DNA of 64,000 nucleotides from an uncultured Carboxylicivirga sp. (GTDB taxonomy: Bacteria; Bacteroidota; Bacteroidia; Bacteroidales; Marinilabiliaceae), in assembly GCF_963668385.1 (NCBI RefSeq), contig NZ_OY764327.1, positions 62,001 to 126,000 on the forward strand, in the 5' to 3' direction. The translations under genes and the position numbers were made by a program. This document shows, in pieces, positions 8,895-19,855 of this stretch; position 1 is the first letter of the stretch, and every line of letters begins with the position of its first letter. The notes beneath the pieces were generated by a model. That model had not been told where the DNA came from, made no database searches, and saw only the letters and a list, made by a program, of their open reading frames with translations.

Positions 8895-11800
8895 ATGCAA
8901 TCAGCTAAAATCTGTCTGTTTCTATTATTGATTACCATTCATACTTCAATATTAAGTCAGAAAAAAAGACTTTTTGACTTTAATGAAGGACTGTCAAATA
9001 GTTTAATTAACGAAGTTTTTCAGGACCATCTGGGATTTATTTGGGTGGCCACCGAGGATGGTTTAAACCGTTTTGATGGAATTACGTTCAAATCGTTTGA
9101 AGGAAGTAAGAATCAACCTCAATCGCTAAAAGCCAATTTTGTTACTTCCCTTTACGAAGATGACAAGGGCAATTTATGGGTTGGACAAATCAACGGACTG
9201 CAAGTTTATCGGCCCGAAACCGAACTTTTTGAAGAGATTATCATTCATATTAACGATCAACAGATTCACCCATATGTAAGCGGTATTGCCGAATCAGAAA
9301 ATGGAGATATATGGATTACGACCTCTCGATATGGATTGATTAAAATAGAGCACGAAACAGGTAGGCCTCGTTACTCAACTCGTTTAAATAAACAACTGTG
9401 CAGCTTTTATCTCGAATGCATTTTTATAGACAAAGATGGTTTACTTTGGATTGGATCAGACAACAATGGATTAAATACTTATAATCCTGAAACAGGTGAA
9501 ATACAAACTTTTTCAGAAAACAAAAGTGCTCCTTTTTATTTGCCAGGTAATGATATTACTGATATTTGTGAAGACAATAAGGGCAACATTTACATTGCTG
9601 GGTTAAAAGCTGGTTTATTGCGATATAGCAAGAATTCACATACAATTACCCGCATTAAATCCTACAATCAAAATGAGAAAAGCTTTCCGGTTAAGTCTTT
9701 ATTATTCGATTCGAAAAAACGCTTATGGGTTGGTACCGACGGAAAAGGATTGTACCGTTTAAATAACGAAACAGATTTACTTGAGCCGATGAATCCGGGC
9801 AGTTCGTCCTTTGATTTTTCGCGCAGCAAAATACATTCGGTTATCGAAGATAATGTGGGAAATATTTGGCTGGGTATTTTTCAAAAAGGATTGTTTCTCT
9901 TTCCGGAATCGCCCGAATTATTTAATCACTATGGTTACAGAGCTTTTGGAGAAAACAGCCTGGGATCAAACTGCATCACAGCCATTAATGGATCGGGAAA
10001 CAACCTATGGATCGGAACCGATGGGGATGGAATTTACAAACTGAACAGAACTACCAAATCAGTCAATCACGTTGATTTAACAAATACAAAAGGAGCAATA
10101 AGTGGCAATAATGTACTGAGTTTGTTTCATTCCAACAATCAGTTTTTATGGATTGGAACTTTTTTTGATGGTTTAATCAAATACGATACCCAAACAGGTA
10201 AAATCAAAACCTTTAAAAATAATCCTGATGATCCTTCATCGCTTGTAAACGATAAAGTAACGTCCATCAAACCAGGTGAAAATGGAAAATTATGGTTAGC
10301 TACTTTAGGTGGTGGCATTTGCCGTTTTGATCCTCAAAACGAATCCTTTACTAAAGGAATTAACTGGAGCGATTCTTTAAATCAACTGATACCCCAATGG
10401 GTTAACGATATTTACATTGATAATGTTAATAACCTATGGATTGGCACCTACGATGGTTTAGCGTATGCTCAGCGCAATAAAAACAGAATAACACTTTTTA
10501 CAACCACCGAAAATTTTTTACCTCATAATGTTGTGTATAGTATTTTTCCCGATTCGGAAGGTAATATTTGGGCTGGTACCTACGGAGGCTTAGTAAAGAT
10601 AAATCCCGTAACTTTAACCTCAGAGATATTTACCACCACCGATGGATTGGGAAGTAACGTAATATGTGGAATATCTGAAGATGAGAGAGAGCAAATTTGG
10701 ATAAGTACTCACAACGGCTTAAGTCGTTTTAATCCTGAAGACACCACCTTTACAACTTATTATGCCTCGGATGGTTTACAAGCCAATGAGTTTTCGAGAA
10801 ATGCCATTTACAGCTCAGAAAACAAACAATTGTTTTTTGGAGGGATTAATGGTGTTACCGAATTAAAGAAAGATTATTACACCTATAATCGCACTATACG
10901 AGATGTGATGCTGACTGAATTTCGCCGATTTAACAAACCTGTAGCTATTGGAGAGAAATCGGGTAAACATATCATTTTAAATAAATCAATTGTTTTAGCC
11001 GACACGATTCAGTTAGCTGAACGCGACAACGTTTTTTCCATTGGATTTACTTCTGTTGAACTGGCTAATCAGAGCCGTATTACATACGAATATAAGATGG
11101 AGGGCTTTGATCAAAACTGGAACCGAAGTAATTCGCTCAGTCGCTCGGCAACCTATACCAACCTTAAACATGGTACCTATCATTTTTATGTACGCGGGGT
11201 TGATAAAGAACAATATTCTACTCCACGTAAGCTAACCATTATTATTTATCCTCCCTGGTATAAAACAAGCTGGGCTATGGCACTTTGGATTGCTTTGGCA
11301 TTCTTGTTTATGTATGGTATAATGATGTTTAATAAAGAAAAGGTTTTGCGTTTAGAGGCCGAAAGAACCAACGAAAACAAAATGCAATTCTTCATCAATA
11401 TTTCACACGAGATTAAAACGCCATTAACCTTAATTATTGATCCGCTTGATAAACTTTTAAAGAAAAAAGCGAATGACGAAACCATGCGTTTATATCAAAC
11501 CATGCATTTAAATGCCAATCGTATATTCAGATTGGTAAATCAATTGCTCGATGTTCGAAAAATTGATAAAGGACAATTATTGATTAAATTTCAAAAGACC
11601 AACCTCTATGAAATCATAACGGAGATTGCACGTGCGTACGAACTAATGGCTGAAAACAAAGGAATTGAATTCAATGTTATCAGTGAGCATAAAGAACTAG
11701 AAGTATGGATTGATCCTTGGAATTTCGAAAAAGTGATACTCAATCTTCTTTCCAATGCATTTAAATACACTCCTTCTGGAGGGACGGTTGAGATTTTTAT

Positions 11801-12971
11801 TAGTTCAATACCCAATCCTCTGCATCCCGATCAGTTGAGCGCTGTTGAAATAAAGGTTTCGGATACCGGTATTGGCTTGAAGAAATCTGATCTCGAGAAA
11901 ATATTTAACCGGTTTTATCAAGCATCATCAAAAGAAAACATACATAATACCGGAACAGGTATTGGTTTGCATTTATCCAGATCGCTGGTTGAACTGCATA
12001 AGGGAAAACTATATGCCGAAAATAAGACCAATGGTAATGGAACCAACTTTGTGGTAGTTTTACCATTAGGGAATAGTCATTTACCTAAAAAGGATCTGCT
12101 GCACGAAGAAAATTTTATTCCTGCACCATCGAATATCATACCGATAGATGAAGAAAATACATCTAATAATGGTAATCACACGCATCAACCTTCAACTAAT
12201 TACAATATACTGGTAGTTGAAGATGAAGACGAAATACGAAGTTATTTGAATCAGGAACTATCGTCGGTCTATACTGTAACAGTTTGCGAAAACGGAGCTC
12301 AGGCATTAGAAATTATCAAAGAAAACAAACCTGACTTGATTATCAGCGATATTATGATGCCCATTCTGGATGGTATTAGTTTATGCAAAAAGCTAAAAGG
12401 AAATATGGAAACCAGCCACATACCAATCATTTTACTTACCGCTTTATCGAAAGACGAAGACAAAGCCGAAGGAATTGAAACCGGGGCTGATATGTATCTG
12501 GTGAAACCTTTTAATAGCAACTTTTTGAAAAAAACAGTTGCTAACTTACTTGAGAACAGACGAAAAATTTATTTACAACTATCGCAAAAGTCGAATAACC
12601 ATCCTATTGAAGAAATTAAAATGAAGTCGCACGACGAAATTTTAATGCAAAAAATTATGACGGTTATTAAAAATAATATTTCTGAAAGTGATTTAAATGT
12701 TGAAATGCTGGCCGATGCTGTGGGCATAAGCCGTGTACATATGCACCGTAAGCTTAAAGAGTTAACCAATCAATCGGCGCGCGACTTTATTAAAAACATA
12801 CGAATGAAACAGGCTGCCTATATACTGGCCAATAAAAAGCTAAACATCAGCGAGGTTGCTTATGCAGTTGGTTACTCAAACCTTTCGCATTTTTCAAACT
12901 CGTTTAAATCATTTTACGGTGTATCGCCCAAAGAATATGTGAAACAAAACGCCACCGAAAATTATGCATAA
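8895..12971 (+). CDS. Hybrid two-component system sensor/regulator (HTCS)
   Basis: A 1358-residue one-protein two-component system that senses oligosaccharides in the periplasm and activates a polysaccharide locus. Order: signal peptide (about 1-20), Reg_prop beta-propeller repeats (GNLWVG, GDIWIT, GLLWIG, NNLWIG and more) to about 690, Y_Y_Y domain at about 709-781, membrane helix 792-811, HisKA with His838 (ISHEIKTP), HATPase (NLLSNAFKY, DTGIG), receiver about 1104-1215 with Asp1152 (IISDIMMP), and an AraC-type DNA-binding domain about 1252-1355. All phosphotransfer residues are intact. Being divergent from GH3-GH67-GH10-GH43 makes xylan oligosaccharides the likely signal. Confidence 0.97.
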   Translation: MQSAKICLFLLLITIHTSILSQKKRLFDFNEGLSNSLINEVFQDHLGFIWVATEDGLNRFDGITFKSFEGSKNQPQSLKANFVTSLYEDDKGNLWVGQINGLQVYRPETELFEEIIIHINDQQIHPYVSGIAESENGDIWITTSRYGLIKIEHETGRPRYSTRLNKQLCSFYLECIFIDKDGLLWIGSDNNGLNTYNPETGEIQTFSENKSAPFYLPGNDITDICEDNKGNIYIAGLKAGLLRYSKNSHTITRIKSYNQNEKSFPVKSLLFDSKKRLWVGTDGKGLYRLNNETDLLEPMNPGSSSFDFSRSKIHSVIEDNVGNIWLGIFQKGLFLFPESPELFNHYGYRAFGENSLGSNCITAINGSGNNLWIGTDGDGIYKLNRTTKSVNHVDLTNTKGAISGNNVLSLFHSNNQFLWIGTFFDGLIKYDTQTGKIKTFKNNPDDPSSLVNDKVTSIKPGENGKLWLATLGGGICRFDPQNESFTKGINWSDSLNQLIPQWVNDIYIDNVNNLWIGTYDGLAYAQRNKNRITLFTTTENFLPHNVVYSIFPDSEGNIWAGTYGGLVKINPVTLTSEIFTTTDGLGSNVICGISEDEREQIWISTHNGLSRFNPEDTTFTTYYASDGLQANEFSRNAIYSSENKQLFFGGINGVTELKKDYYTYNRTIRDVMLTEFRRFNKPVAIGEKSGKHIILNKSIVLADTIQLAERDNVFSIGFTSVELANQSRITYEYKMEGFDQNWNRSNSLSRSATYTNLKHGTYHFYVRGVDKEQYSTPRKLTIIIYPPWYKTSWAMALWIALAFLFMYGIMMFNKEKVLRLEAERTNENKMQFFINISHEIKTPLTLIIDPLDKLLKKKANDETMRLYQTMHLNANRIFRLVNQLLDVRKIDKGQLLIKFQKTNLYEIITEIARAYELMAENKGIEFNVISEHKELEVWIDPWNFEKVILNLLSNAFKYTPSGGTVEIFISSIPNPLHPDQLSAVEIKVSDTGIGLKKSDLEKIFNRFYQASSKENIHNTGTGIGLHLSRSLVELHKGKLYAENKTNGNGTNFVVVLPLGNSHLPKKDLLHEENFIPAPSNIIPIDEENTSNNGNHTHQPSTNYNILVVEDEDEIRSYLNQELSSVYTVTVCENGAQALEIIKENKPDLIISDIMMPILDGISLCKKLKGNMETSHIPIILLTALSKDEDKAEGIETGADMYLVKPFNSNFLKKTVANLLENRRKIYLQLSQKSNNHPIEEIKMKSHDEILMQKIMTVIKNNISESDLNVEMLADAVGISRVHMHRKLKELTNQSARDFIKNIRMKQAAYILANKKLNISEVAYAVGYSNLSHFSNSFKSFYGVSPKEYVKQNATENYA

Positions 12972-13001
12972 AAAAGGCAGCATTCAATATTAAATGCTGC
13001 C
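12970..13001 (-). terminator. Terminator of the malic enzyme gene
   Basis: GGCAGCATT pairs with AATGCTGCC (12976-13001). On the minus strand it is followed by six T (complement of 12970-12975, overlapping the HTCS stop codon). No T-run follows on the plus strand, so it mainly serves the leftward malic enzyme transcript, although the stem also lies just past the HTCS. Confidence 0.8.
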
Positions 13002-13021
13002 TCAATGTATTCGTATAGAAC

Positions 13022-15307
13022 TTACAACTCAATAATTGTATTATCTTTTGTTTGTGCATCAACCACAGTAATAGATGCCATATCAACAATTTCGCGAACC
13101 GATGCCTGCATCTGAAGCACGTGAATAGGTTTACGAATACCCAAAAGAATAGGGCCAATGATTTCGACTTGTCCTAATTGTTGCATCATTTTGTAAGCAA
13201 TATTACCCGAACTTAAACTTGGAAAGATAATTGTATTTACCTCACGGCTTCCTAATTTAGTAAATGGAAACTTCTTCATTCGCAATTCGGCATTAAAAGC
13301 ATAATTAGCTTGCATCTCACCATCTACAATTAATTCAGGGTAATTATCGTGTAAATACTGCACAGCTTTACGAACCCGTAAAGGACTTCCTTGTCGTGTT
13401 GATCCAAAATTTGCATACGATACCATCGCAACTACCGGATCGATATTGTACTTCTTTACTTCGTTTACAGTAAGCAAAGTAGTATCGGCCAAGGTTCTCG
13501 ACGATGGCTGATAGTTAACCGTTGTATCAGCAAAGAAGTAAGGTCCTTTTTTGGTCATCACAATGTACATACCGGCAATGTGATTCAGTGTATTGTTAGA
13601 ACCAACAATTTGCAGTGCCGGCCTTATTGTATCGGCGTATTTGCTGGCAAAACCACCTAAAAAGCCATCCGCTTCACCGGCTTCCACCATCATTACACCA
13701 AAATAATTTCGGTCGTTCATTAAGCGCAAAGCATCTTCCTTATTTAAACCTTTACGCATTCGTTTTTCGAAAAGCATTTGTGCATATTGCTCTTTACGCT
13801 CTTGCTGGTCGCGCTCATTAGGGTCAAAAATCTGTAATCCATCAATATTAATCTTGTTTTCGTCGGCTATTTTCTGAATCTCTTTTTGATTACCCAAAAG
13901 AACCGGAACAGCAATTCCTTCGTTGCGAACAATATCTACCGCTTTCAACACTTTAAAATGATCAGCATCGGCAAAAACAATCTTTTTAGGATCTGATTTT
14001 GCTTTATACGTAACATCGCGAACCAACTTGTTATACAAGCCCATTCGTTTCATTAATTCGATGCGATAAGCTTCCCAGTCGTCGATGGTTTTACGTGCTA
14101 CACCCGATTCTATTGCCGATTTGGCTACGGCCGGAGCCACAACTGTAATCAATCGGGGATCAACCGGTTTAGGAATAATATAATCGCGGCCAAACACCAG
14201 GTTTTGACTTTTATAAGCTGCATTTACCGATTCGGGCACATCTTCTTTTGCCAAATCGGCCAAGGCATAAACAGCGGCCTTTTTCATCTCTTCATTAATG
14301 GCCTTGGCTCTTACATCCAAAGCTCCTCTGAAAATATACGGAAAACCTAATACATTGTTAATCTGGTTGGGATAGTCGGAACGTCCGGTTGCAATAATTA
14401 CATCCTGACGAGCAGCTTTTGCATCTTCGTAACTAATTTCAGGTATTGGATTTGCCAGAGCAAAAACCACCGGATTATCGTTCATAGAGCGAACCATATC
14501 TTTGGTAAGAATATTACCTTTTGATAATCCCAAAAATACATCGGCACCTTTAATTACATCTTCGAGATGAACCAGATCGCTATCCTGAGCAAATTCTACT
14601 TTGTATTTATTTAAGTCGGTACGACTTTTGGTAATTAATCCTTTACTATCGACCATAAACACATTCTCGGGTTTAACACCCAACGACATGTATAACTTGG
14701 TACACATAATGGCAGAAGCTCCTGCCCCGTTCACCACTACTTTAATTTGAGTAATGTCTTTATCAACCAGCTCCAGGGCATTTATCAAACCGGCTGCTGA
14801 GATAATTGCTGTACCATGCTGATCGTCGTGAAAAACAGGAATGTTCAGCTCTTTTTGCAAACGCTTTTCGATTTCGAAACACTCGGGCGACTTAATATCT
14901 TCGAGGTTGATCCCTCCAAACGTTGGTGAGATAGCTTTTACAACCTTTACAAAATCATCAACATTGGTTTCGTCAACCTCAATATCAAACACATCAACAT
15001 CGGCAAAAACCTTAAATAACAACCCTTTGCCTTCCATAACAGGCTTACCGGCAGCCGCACCAATATTTCCTAAACCTAACACAGCGGTACCATTCGAAAC
15101 AACCGCCACCAAGTTACCTTTGGCTGTATACTTATAAATATCGTCGGGTTTTTGTTCTATTTCGAGGCACGGTTCGGCTACTCCTGGGGAATAAGCCAGT
15201 GATAAATCGTGTTGAGTACTATAAGGTTTGGTTGGAATTACTTCAATTTTCCCAGGTTTGCCACTTTCGTGATAGTCAAGGGCATCCTGTTTTGTGAATG
15301 ACGCCAT
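13022..15307 (-). CDS. maeB: NADP-dependent malic enzyme with C-terminal phosphotransacetylase-like domain
   Basis: A 761-residue MaeB-type enzyme that decarboxylates malate to pyruvate, making NADPH in the cytoplasm. The malic N-terminal domain (about 15-150; [28 protein letters not shown]) is followed by the NAD(P)-binding domain (about 160-400; [29 protein letters not shown]). The C-terminal half (about 430-755) is a phosphate acetyl/butyryltransferase-like domain, which in this family is regulatory and binds acetyl-CoA rather than catalysing acetyl transfer. Length and architecture are standard. It is a single gene with its own terminator. Confidence 0.95.
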   Translation of the reverse strand: MASFTKQDALDYHESGKPGKIEVIPTKPYSTQHDLSLAYSPGVAEPCLEIEQKPDDIYKYTAKGNLVAVVSNGTAVLGLGNIGAAAGKPVMEGKGLLFKVFADVDVFDIEVDETNVDDFVKVVKAISPTFGGINLEDIKSPECFEIEKRLQKELNIPVFHDDQHGTAIISAAGLINALELVDKDITQIKVVVNGAGASAIMCTKLYMSLGVKPENVFMVDSKGLITKSRTDLNKYKVEFAQDSDLVHLEDVIKGADVFLGLSKGNILTKDMVRSMNDNPVVFALANPIPEISYEDAKAARQDVIIATGRSDYPNQINNVLGFPYIFRGALDVRAKAINEEMKKAAVYALADLAKEDVPESVNAAYKSQNLVFGRDYIIPKPVDPRLITVVAPAVAKSAIESGVARKTIDDWEAYRIELMKRMGLYNKLVRDVTYKAKSDPKKIVFADADHFKVLKAVDIVRNEGIAVPVLLGNQKEIQKIADENKINIDGLQIFDPNERDQQERKEQYAQMLFEKRMRKGLNKEDALRLMNDRNYFGVMMVEAGEADGFLGGFASKYADTIRPALQIVGSNNTLNHIAGMYIVMTKKGPYFFADTTVNYQPSSRTLADTTLLTVNEVKKYNIDPVVAMVSYANFGSTRQGSPLRVRKAVQYLHDNYPELIVDGEMQANYAFNAELRMKKFPFTKLGSREVNTIIFPSLSSGNIAYKMMQQLGQVEIIGPILLGIRKPIHVLQMQASVREIVDMASITVVDAQTKDNTIIEL

Positions 15308-15436
15308 AACAGCTATTTTTTTTAGATTAAAATACGGGTTAAATAAGCTTACAAATTAGTCATTAATCCGCGTGTATCCTATAACAGTTGTCTGTTTTGA
15401 TTGTTTTTAAACATTTTTAAAACTTCGATATTGACC

Positions 15437-15482
15437 AAAAAAAACGGATAGAATCTACAGATTTCTCTGTTTCATCTATCCG
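15437..15482 (-). terminator. Terminator after the GH26 gene
   Basis: On the minus strand CGGATAGA, a 22-base loop and TCTATCCG are followed by eight T (complement of 15437-15444). It lies 25 bases past the GH26 stop. Confidence 0.8.
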
Positions 15483-15506
15483 AATTAACCCAATTAAAGT
15501 TATCTC

Positions 15507-16622
15507 TTAGTAAATCTCTGGTAAATCTGATGCAAATACAGTTTGTTTACGTTGGTAGAATTCTTTGAAGTTATCAGCACTATTTTCGCCAGGATAGGTG
15601 AAATAAAACTGTGTTTCTTCAAGGTTAATCCAAATTAACGCATATCTGATACCCGAACCTTTGGTATATTCCAACAACGAAGAAGTCCACCAGGTAGCAG
15701 GTTTTTCATTTAAATATCCTGTTTCGGTTAAGGCATAAGGTTTATTTTTCTCGGTAGCTATTGATTTCAGAATCTCAAGATTTTTAGGCAATACTTCGGC
15801 ATAATTAATACCGTAATGAGGAAAATCATAAACATCAATGCCTAATAAATCAACCCATTCGTCGCCCGGGTACTTTGCTAAATACTCTTCTTTTGACTGA
15901 ACTATGTTAGGAGAATAGGCATACAAGACGTTATGTACATTCATCGTATCGCGCAAATAGCTAACGGTATATTTCCAAAGTTGGTTATATTCTTCAACCG
16001 AGCACCACTTATCGCCCCACCAAAACCAACTACCGTTGTGCTCGTGAAATGGACGAAAGATAACCGGTACATTTTCGCCTTTCGAATCTTTTAAATCCAA
16101 AAAGAAATGACCAATTGATTGAATCCAACCATTGAATTTATCATTTAAAGCACCACCTGGTAACAGCTGATTTACCACAACCGTTGTATCCCATGTTGAT
16201 CCACCGGTTAAGGGATGTGTTGGATGCCAGCTTAAGGTATTAATAGCTCCCAGTTCATGAGCCTTTACAATAAACTTTTTCATCGATTCGAAATTAACCG
16301 TATCGATATTTACAGGCGACCCGGTTTCGATATGTCCAAGATCCCAACCGAAAACAGCCGGAAAATCGCCACATATTTTATATACATCGGAGGTAAAGTT
16401 ATCGCCATCAAACTTCCATCCGTGGCCATAAGCAAACGAATCTTCGTGTCCAAACATTATTCCAAGCGTATCGCTCGACATTAAAAAATCGTACAATTTT
16501 TTAACGTTTTCATCCGCCTTTTTATCAACCACCTTAACAACTTCCTGAGGAGGATTTGAACACCCTACAAAAGCCATTGAAAAAACTAACAAACAAAGAC
16601 TTATACAATCTCTTATTCTCAT
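15507..16622 (-). CDS. GH26 endo-beta-mannanase, lipoprotein
   Basis: A 371-residue GH26 enzyme with a lipoprotein signal (MRIRDCISLCLLVFSMAFVG, Cys21), so it faces the periplasm or cell surface. The acid/base Glu194 is in RPFHEHNGSWFWWG and the nucleophile Glu300 in ALTETGYL, as in known mannanases. HEDSFAYG near 60 and the barrel motif GWDLGH fit the family. It stands alone between maeB and a divergent SpoIIE gene, without mannan transport genes. GH26 also includes a few beta-1,3-xylanases and mixed-linkage glucanases, so mannan is the likely rather than the certain substrate. Confidence 0.92.
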   Translation of the reverse strand: MRIRDCISLCLLVFSMAFVGCSNPPQEVVKVVDKKADENVKKLYDFLMSSDTLGIMFGHEDSFAYGHGWKFDGDNFTSDVYKICGDFPAVFGWDLGHIETGSPVNIDTVNFESMKKFIVKAHELGAINTLSWHPTHPLTGGSTWDTTVVVNQLLPGGALNDKFNGWIQSIGHFFLDLKDSKGENVPVIFRPFHEHNGSWFWWGDKWCSVEEYNQLWKYTVSYLRDTMNVHNVLYAYSPNIVQSKEEYLAKYPGDEWVDLLGIDVYDFPHYGINYAEVLPKNLEILKSIATEKNKPYALTETGYLNEKPATWWTSSLLEYTKGSGIRYALIWINLEETQFYFTYPGENSADNFKEFYQRKQTVFASDLPEIY

Positions 16623-16879
16623 AATATTTAATTAATACTGATTTACTTGCTCTAATATAATTAATAGAGTTTGGTAAAATCAACAAGTAGTAATAATAGT
16701 ATTATACTTTTATCAGATTGTATCAATCAAACAGTCTTTTAAGCAACTCATTACTTTAATGCAATATTTCGTCAACTTATAAACGTTATTAAGCAATTAT
16801 ATACTACCTTCGCGCTCCAAAATTACATATAACTATTTACAGAATTCATCGATGGAGATGAGTGTTGATTAATAAGGTT

Positions 16880-18877
16880 ATGAATTCAAGTAAAGGTCCA
16901 AAGCGTTCCATAATACGGATCACGCAAAAAAATATTAATAAATTACTGAGTCTTGTAGTTGCAATTTTTATTGCCATCTTCTCATTTCTCATTCACGATT
17001 TATACAAATCGGCAAATGAACTATCTGTTTCATTTATTAGAGAAACTGAAATTGATTTTCAGGAAACGGTGCAGGCATACATCAAAGATATCAATCACCT
17101 TATTTCGAACAATTCAACCATTCGATATAAAAATGCTTCGGATATACTAAACAGACGTTTAAATAACCAGCATTACTCTCCATCGCTTACCTATTTCGAA
17201 TCGGTTAATTCAATTGTTGTAGCTTCAACCAATGGCGATTCTTATATGCTTCATCGACAAAAAGAAGAATGGATGAATCGCATTACTCAAATTACCGGCG
17301 ATACCACAGAAGAAGTCCATCAGTTTTGGAAAGGAGTATCTACAGACAATAAGGATTTTAGTATGAATACCGATACCACTGTTTACGACCCAAGAGTAAG
17401 ACCATGGTATAAAGGAGTTATTAAACAAGCACCCCAAACGATTTTTTGGACCGATCCTTATAAATTACATACCGATAAAAAATATGGTATTACGGCATCA
17501 ACTTATAGCTTAGCCAACAATGGCGACACAATTGTTACTGCCTACGATATTCTTTTAACCAATTTTAATAAGTTAACCCAATCAATTGAGCTAACACCCA
17601 ACAGTTATGCTTTAGTAGTTACAGCCGACAATTTCCGCGTAGTGGGCTTATCTAACAATAAGCGTTTCAACAATAGCGATTCTACCTCTGAATACCTTTT
17701 ACGCAACATCAGATATTTGAATATATCTGCCCTAAACAAAGGGATAAAACAATGGCTTGATAACAACAAAAGCTTTTCGCCAACAGAAGTAAGAGTAGGG
17801 AGCAAACATTGGTGGATGGGCATACAACCCATTTTATCGGATGATAACAAGGAATTATTTTACGTAATTATGATGGTACCCGAGGCAGATTTTCGTGCCA
17901 CCATGAACCAAACTTTAAATATTACCTCTGTTAGTTTTGTAATTATTATTGTTCTATTATTCTTTATCACTTCAGCTTTTAAAAAAATTAACGCGCAAAA
18001 CAGGTTATTGCTGAAGAAAAGAATACGAATTGCCCGCCAAAAAGAATTTATTGAACAACGAAACAAAGAAATACTCGATAGCATACATTACACAAAAGCG
18101 ATACAGGCGTCGATGTTGCCGAAAGACGATCAGCTGATTAATGCTTTTTCTGATCATTTTATTATGTATCACCCTAAAGATATTGTTAGTGGCGATTTGT
18201 ACTGGTACGAAACATTTGATGAATGCCAGATGATAGCTGCCATAGATTGTACCGGACACGGCGTACCTGGTGCGGTACTTTCGATGATTAGTTATGGAGG
18301 ATTAAAAAGTGCTTTATTGAGTAACAATTTAAAACAACCTAATAAAATTCTGGAGCATTTGAATGCTGTTGTTACTTCGTACTTTTTAAACAAAACAAAA
18401 TATGTGATTAACGACGGAATGGATATTGCTTTTACCACTTATTATCCAAACGATTCGCTAATTCAATATGCAGGAGCTAAAAACCCCATTTTTATTGTTA
18501 GAAATAACACTAACCCTTTAATGGTTAACAACCAGCCCTTAGTGCCTGTTTTAACAGATAATAACCGTTGCCTGTACGTTATTAAGGCTGATAGAAAAGG
18601 TGTTGAACCATCATCAGAATCGGTGCGGTTTACTTGTAACAATATAATTGTTGAAAACGATGATTGTGTTTATTTATTTACCGATGGGTATGCCGATCAG
18701 TTTGGTGGCGAGAAAGGTAAAAAAATAAACATGAAGCGTTTTAAAGAGTTGCTATTATCCGTTGCCGAACACGACTCAATGTTTAAGCAAAAGGAGCATT
18801 TGCAAAATTTCTTTTTTAAATGGAAGGGTACCGAAGAGCAGGTAGACGATGTGTTGATATTGGGCTACCGTATTTAA
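16880..18877 (+). CDS. Membrane-bound Cache sensor with SpoIIE-type PP2C serine phosphatase
   Basis: A 665-residue signal-transducing phosphatase. The ATG at 16880 gives MNSSKGPKRS; an in-frame GTG at 16862 would add six residues. A membrane helix at about 24-44 and a second at about 345-367 (VSFVIIIVLLFFI) enclose a periplasmic double-Cache-like domain with the typical RVRPWYKGV. A short coiled segment leads to the SpoIIE/PP2C domain (about 400-660: MYHPKDIVSGDLYW, AAIDCTGHGVPGAVLSM, DDCVYLFTDGYADQFGG), which carries the metal-binding aspartates. Such proteins act in partner-switching stress cascades on phosphorylated anti-sigma antagonists; none is encoded nearby. The ligand is unknown. Confidence 0.88.
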   Translation: MNSSKGPKRSIIRITQKNINKLLSLVVAIFIAIFSFLIHDLYKSANELSVSFIRETEIDFQETVQAYIKDINHLISNNSTIRYKNASDILNRRLNNQHYSPSLTYFESVNSIVVASTNGDSYMLHRQKEEWMNRITQITGDTTEEVHQFWKGVSTDNKDFSMNTDTTVYDPRVRPWYKGVIKQAPQTIFWTDPYKLHTDKKYGITASTYSLANNGDTIVTAYDILLTNFNKLTQSIELTPNSYALVVTADNFRVVGLSNNKRFNNSDSTSEYLLRNIRYLNISALNKGIKQWLDNNKSFSPTEVRVGSKHWWMGIQPILSDDNKELFYVIMMVPEADFRATMNQTLNITSVSFVIIIVLLFFITSAFKKINAQNRLLLKKRIRIARQKEFIEQRNKEILDSIHYTKAIQASMLPKDDQLINAFSDHFIMYHPKDIVSGDLYWYETFDECQMIAAIDCTGHGVPGAVLSMISYGGLKSALLSNNLKQPNKILEHLNAVVTSYFLNKTKYVINDGMDIAFTTYYPNDSLIQYAGAKNPIFIVRNNTNPLMVNNQPLVPVLTDNNRCLYVIKADRKGVEPSSESVRFTCNNIIVENDDCVYLFTDGYADQFGGEKGKKINMKRFKELLLSVAEHDSMFKQKEHLQNFFFKWKGTEEQVDDVLILGYRI

Positions 18878-18880
18878 ACT

Positions 18881-18903
18881 AATAACCAGGTAGTGGTTAT
18901 ATT
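18881..18903 (+). terminator. Possible weak terminator after the SpoIIE gene
   Basis: AATAACCA and TGGTTATA form an eight-pair stem with a five-base loop just past the stop codon. No T-run follows, so it may be a 3' stabilising hairpin rather than a true terminator. Confidence 0.3.
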
Positions 18904-19096
18904 GGGCCTGAATTCAATAATCTGATCAATGCAATTCAACCAAACCGCTGATTTAAAACATTATAGCCATTGCTGGTAAACATTCAAATTAGCTTAAATA
19001 CTTCTAACCTAAATTCGACGTATTTTTTTTGAGCTCAGATTACTATGTAAAAATTAAGCCTATCTTTAAGCCAACTTCATTACAGCCCCCTTTTTT

Positions 19097-19855
19097 ATGG
19101 ACATTATTACACACGGATTAACAGGATTGGCTTTATCAACCACCATTATGGCTACAAGGCCATCGGGCAAGCTTAAAAAATTATGCATTGGGCTTACCGG
19201 ACTAATCGGAGGTGTGTTACCCGATTTGGATGTACTGTCGAAATGGAAGGGATTTGATACTACTTTTGGTAACTGGTTTAATTTAAAACAAAGTGGCAAT
19301 GCTATTTTCGCTGACACTCACTGGTACTCGCATCATGCATTGGGCCATTCTGTTATAGGTGCTTTGTTTTTAACTCTTTTACTAAGTTTGGTTTATGTAA
19401 TATATACTAAACTGCGAGGCAATTACAAGCTACAAAATACAAAATGGTATGCGCTTGCTTTTTTGATGGGATACATGGGCCATTTGTTTGAGGATATGAT
19501 TACGCCCGGAGGCCCCTGGAAGGGAATTGCTTTTTTTTGGCCAATAGCCCATTATAGCGGTGGCTGGGGCAAAATTTGGTGGTGGAACAATTACGATTTA
19601 TTTCTAATAGTAGTGGCAGCTTTAACCATTAATCTCACATTGGTTATTACACGATATAGGGCGGCATTGCTAACAAAAATAACAATAGTAGCAGCACTTG
19701 TTTTGTTTACTATACAGGTAGAACAACGTAATTACGATTTTAACCAAGGCAACAATCAGGAACAAATTTCGAAAGAGTTACAACAAAAATACCTGGGCAA
19801 AGGTATTTATCAGTTTATGAAAACGGTGGATGATGCAATACCGGTAGCGTTTTAA
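19097..19855 (+). CDS. YdjM/DUF457-like membrane metal-dependent hydrolase
   Basis: A 252-residue integral membrane protein of the YdjM family (membrane-bound, predicted metal-dependent hydrolase). The characteristic polar residues are present: ITHG at 4-7, GGVLPDLDV near 38-46, HWYSHHALGHS near 76-86, and GHLFEDMITPGG near 133-144. About five hydrophobic segments surround them. No substrate is established for this family. It converges on the WG-repeat gene, and their stop codons overlap by four bases. Confidence 0.8.
   Translation: MDIITHGLTGLALSTTIMATRPSGKLKKLCIGLTGLIGGVLPDLDVLSKWKGFDTTFGNWFNLKQSGNAIFADTHWYSHHALGHSVIGALFLTLLLSLVYVIYTKLRGNYKLQNTKWYALAFLMGYMGHLFEDMITPGGPWKGIAFFWPIAHYSGGWGKIWWWNNYDLFLIVVAALTINLTLVITRYRAALLTKITIVAALVLFTIQVEQRNYDFNQGNNQEQISKELQQKYLGKGIYQFMKTVDDAIPVAF

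Noticed and set aside
13022-15307. Separate phosphotransacetylase gene
   Set aside because: The PTA-like region is the C-terminal regulatory domain of the malic enzyme in one uninterrupted frame.
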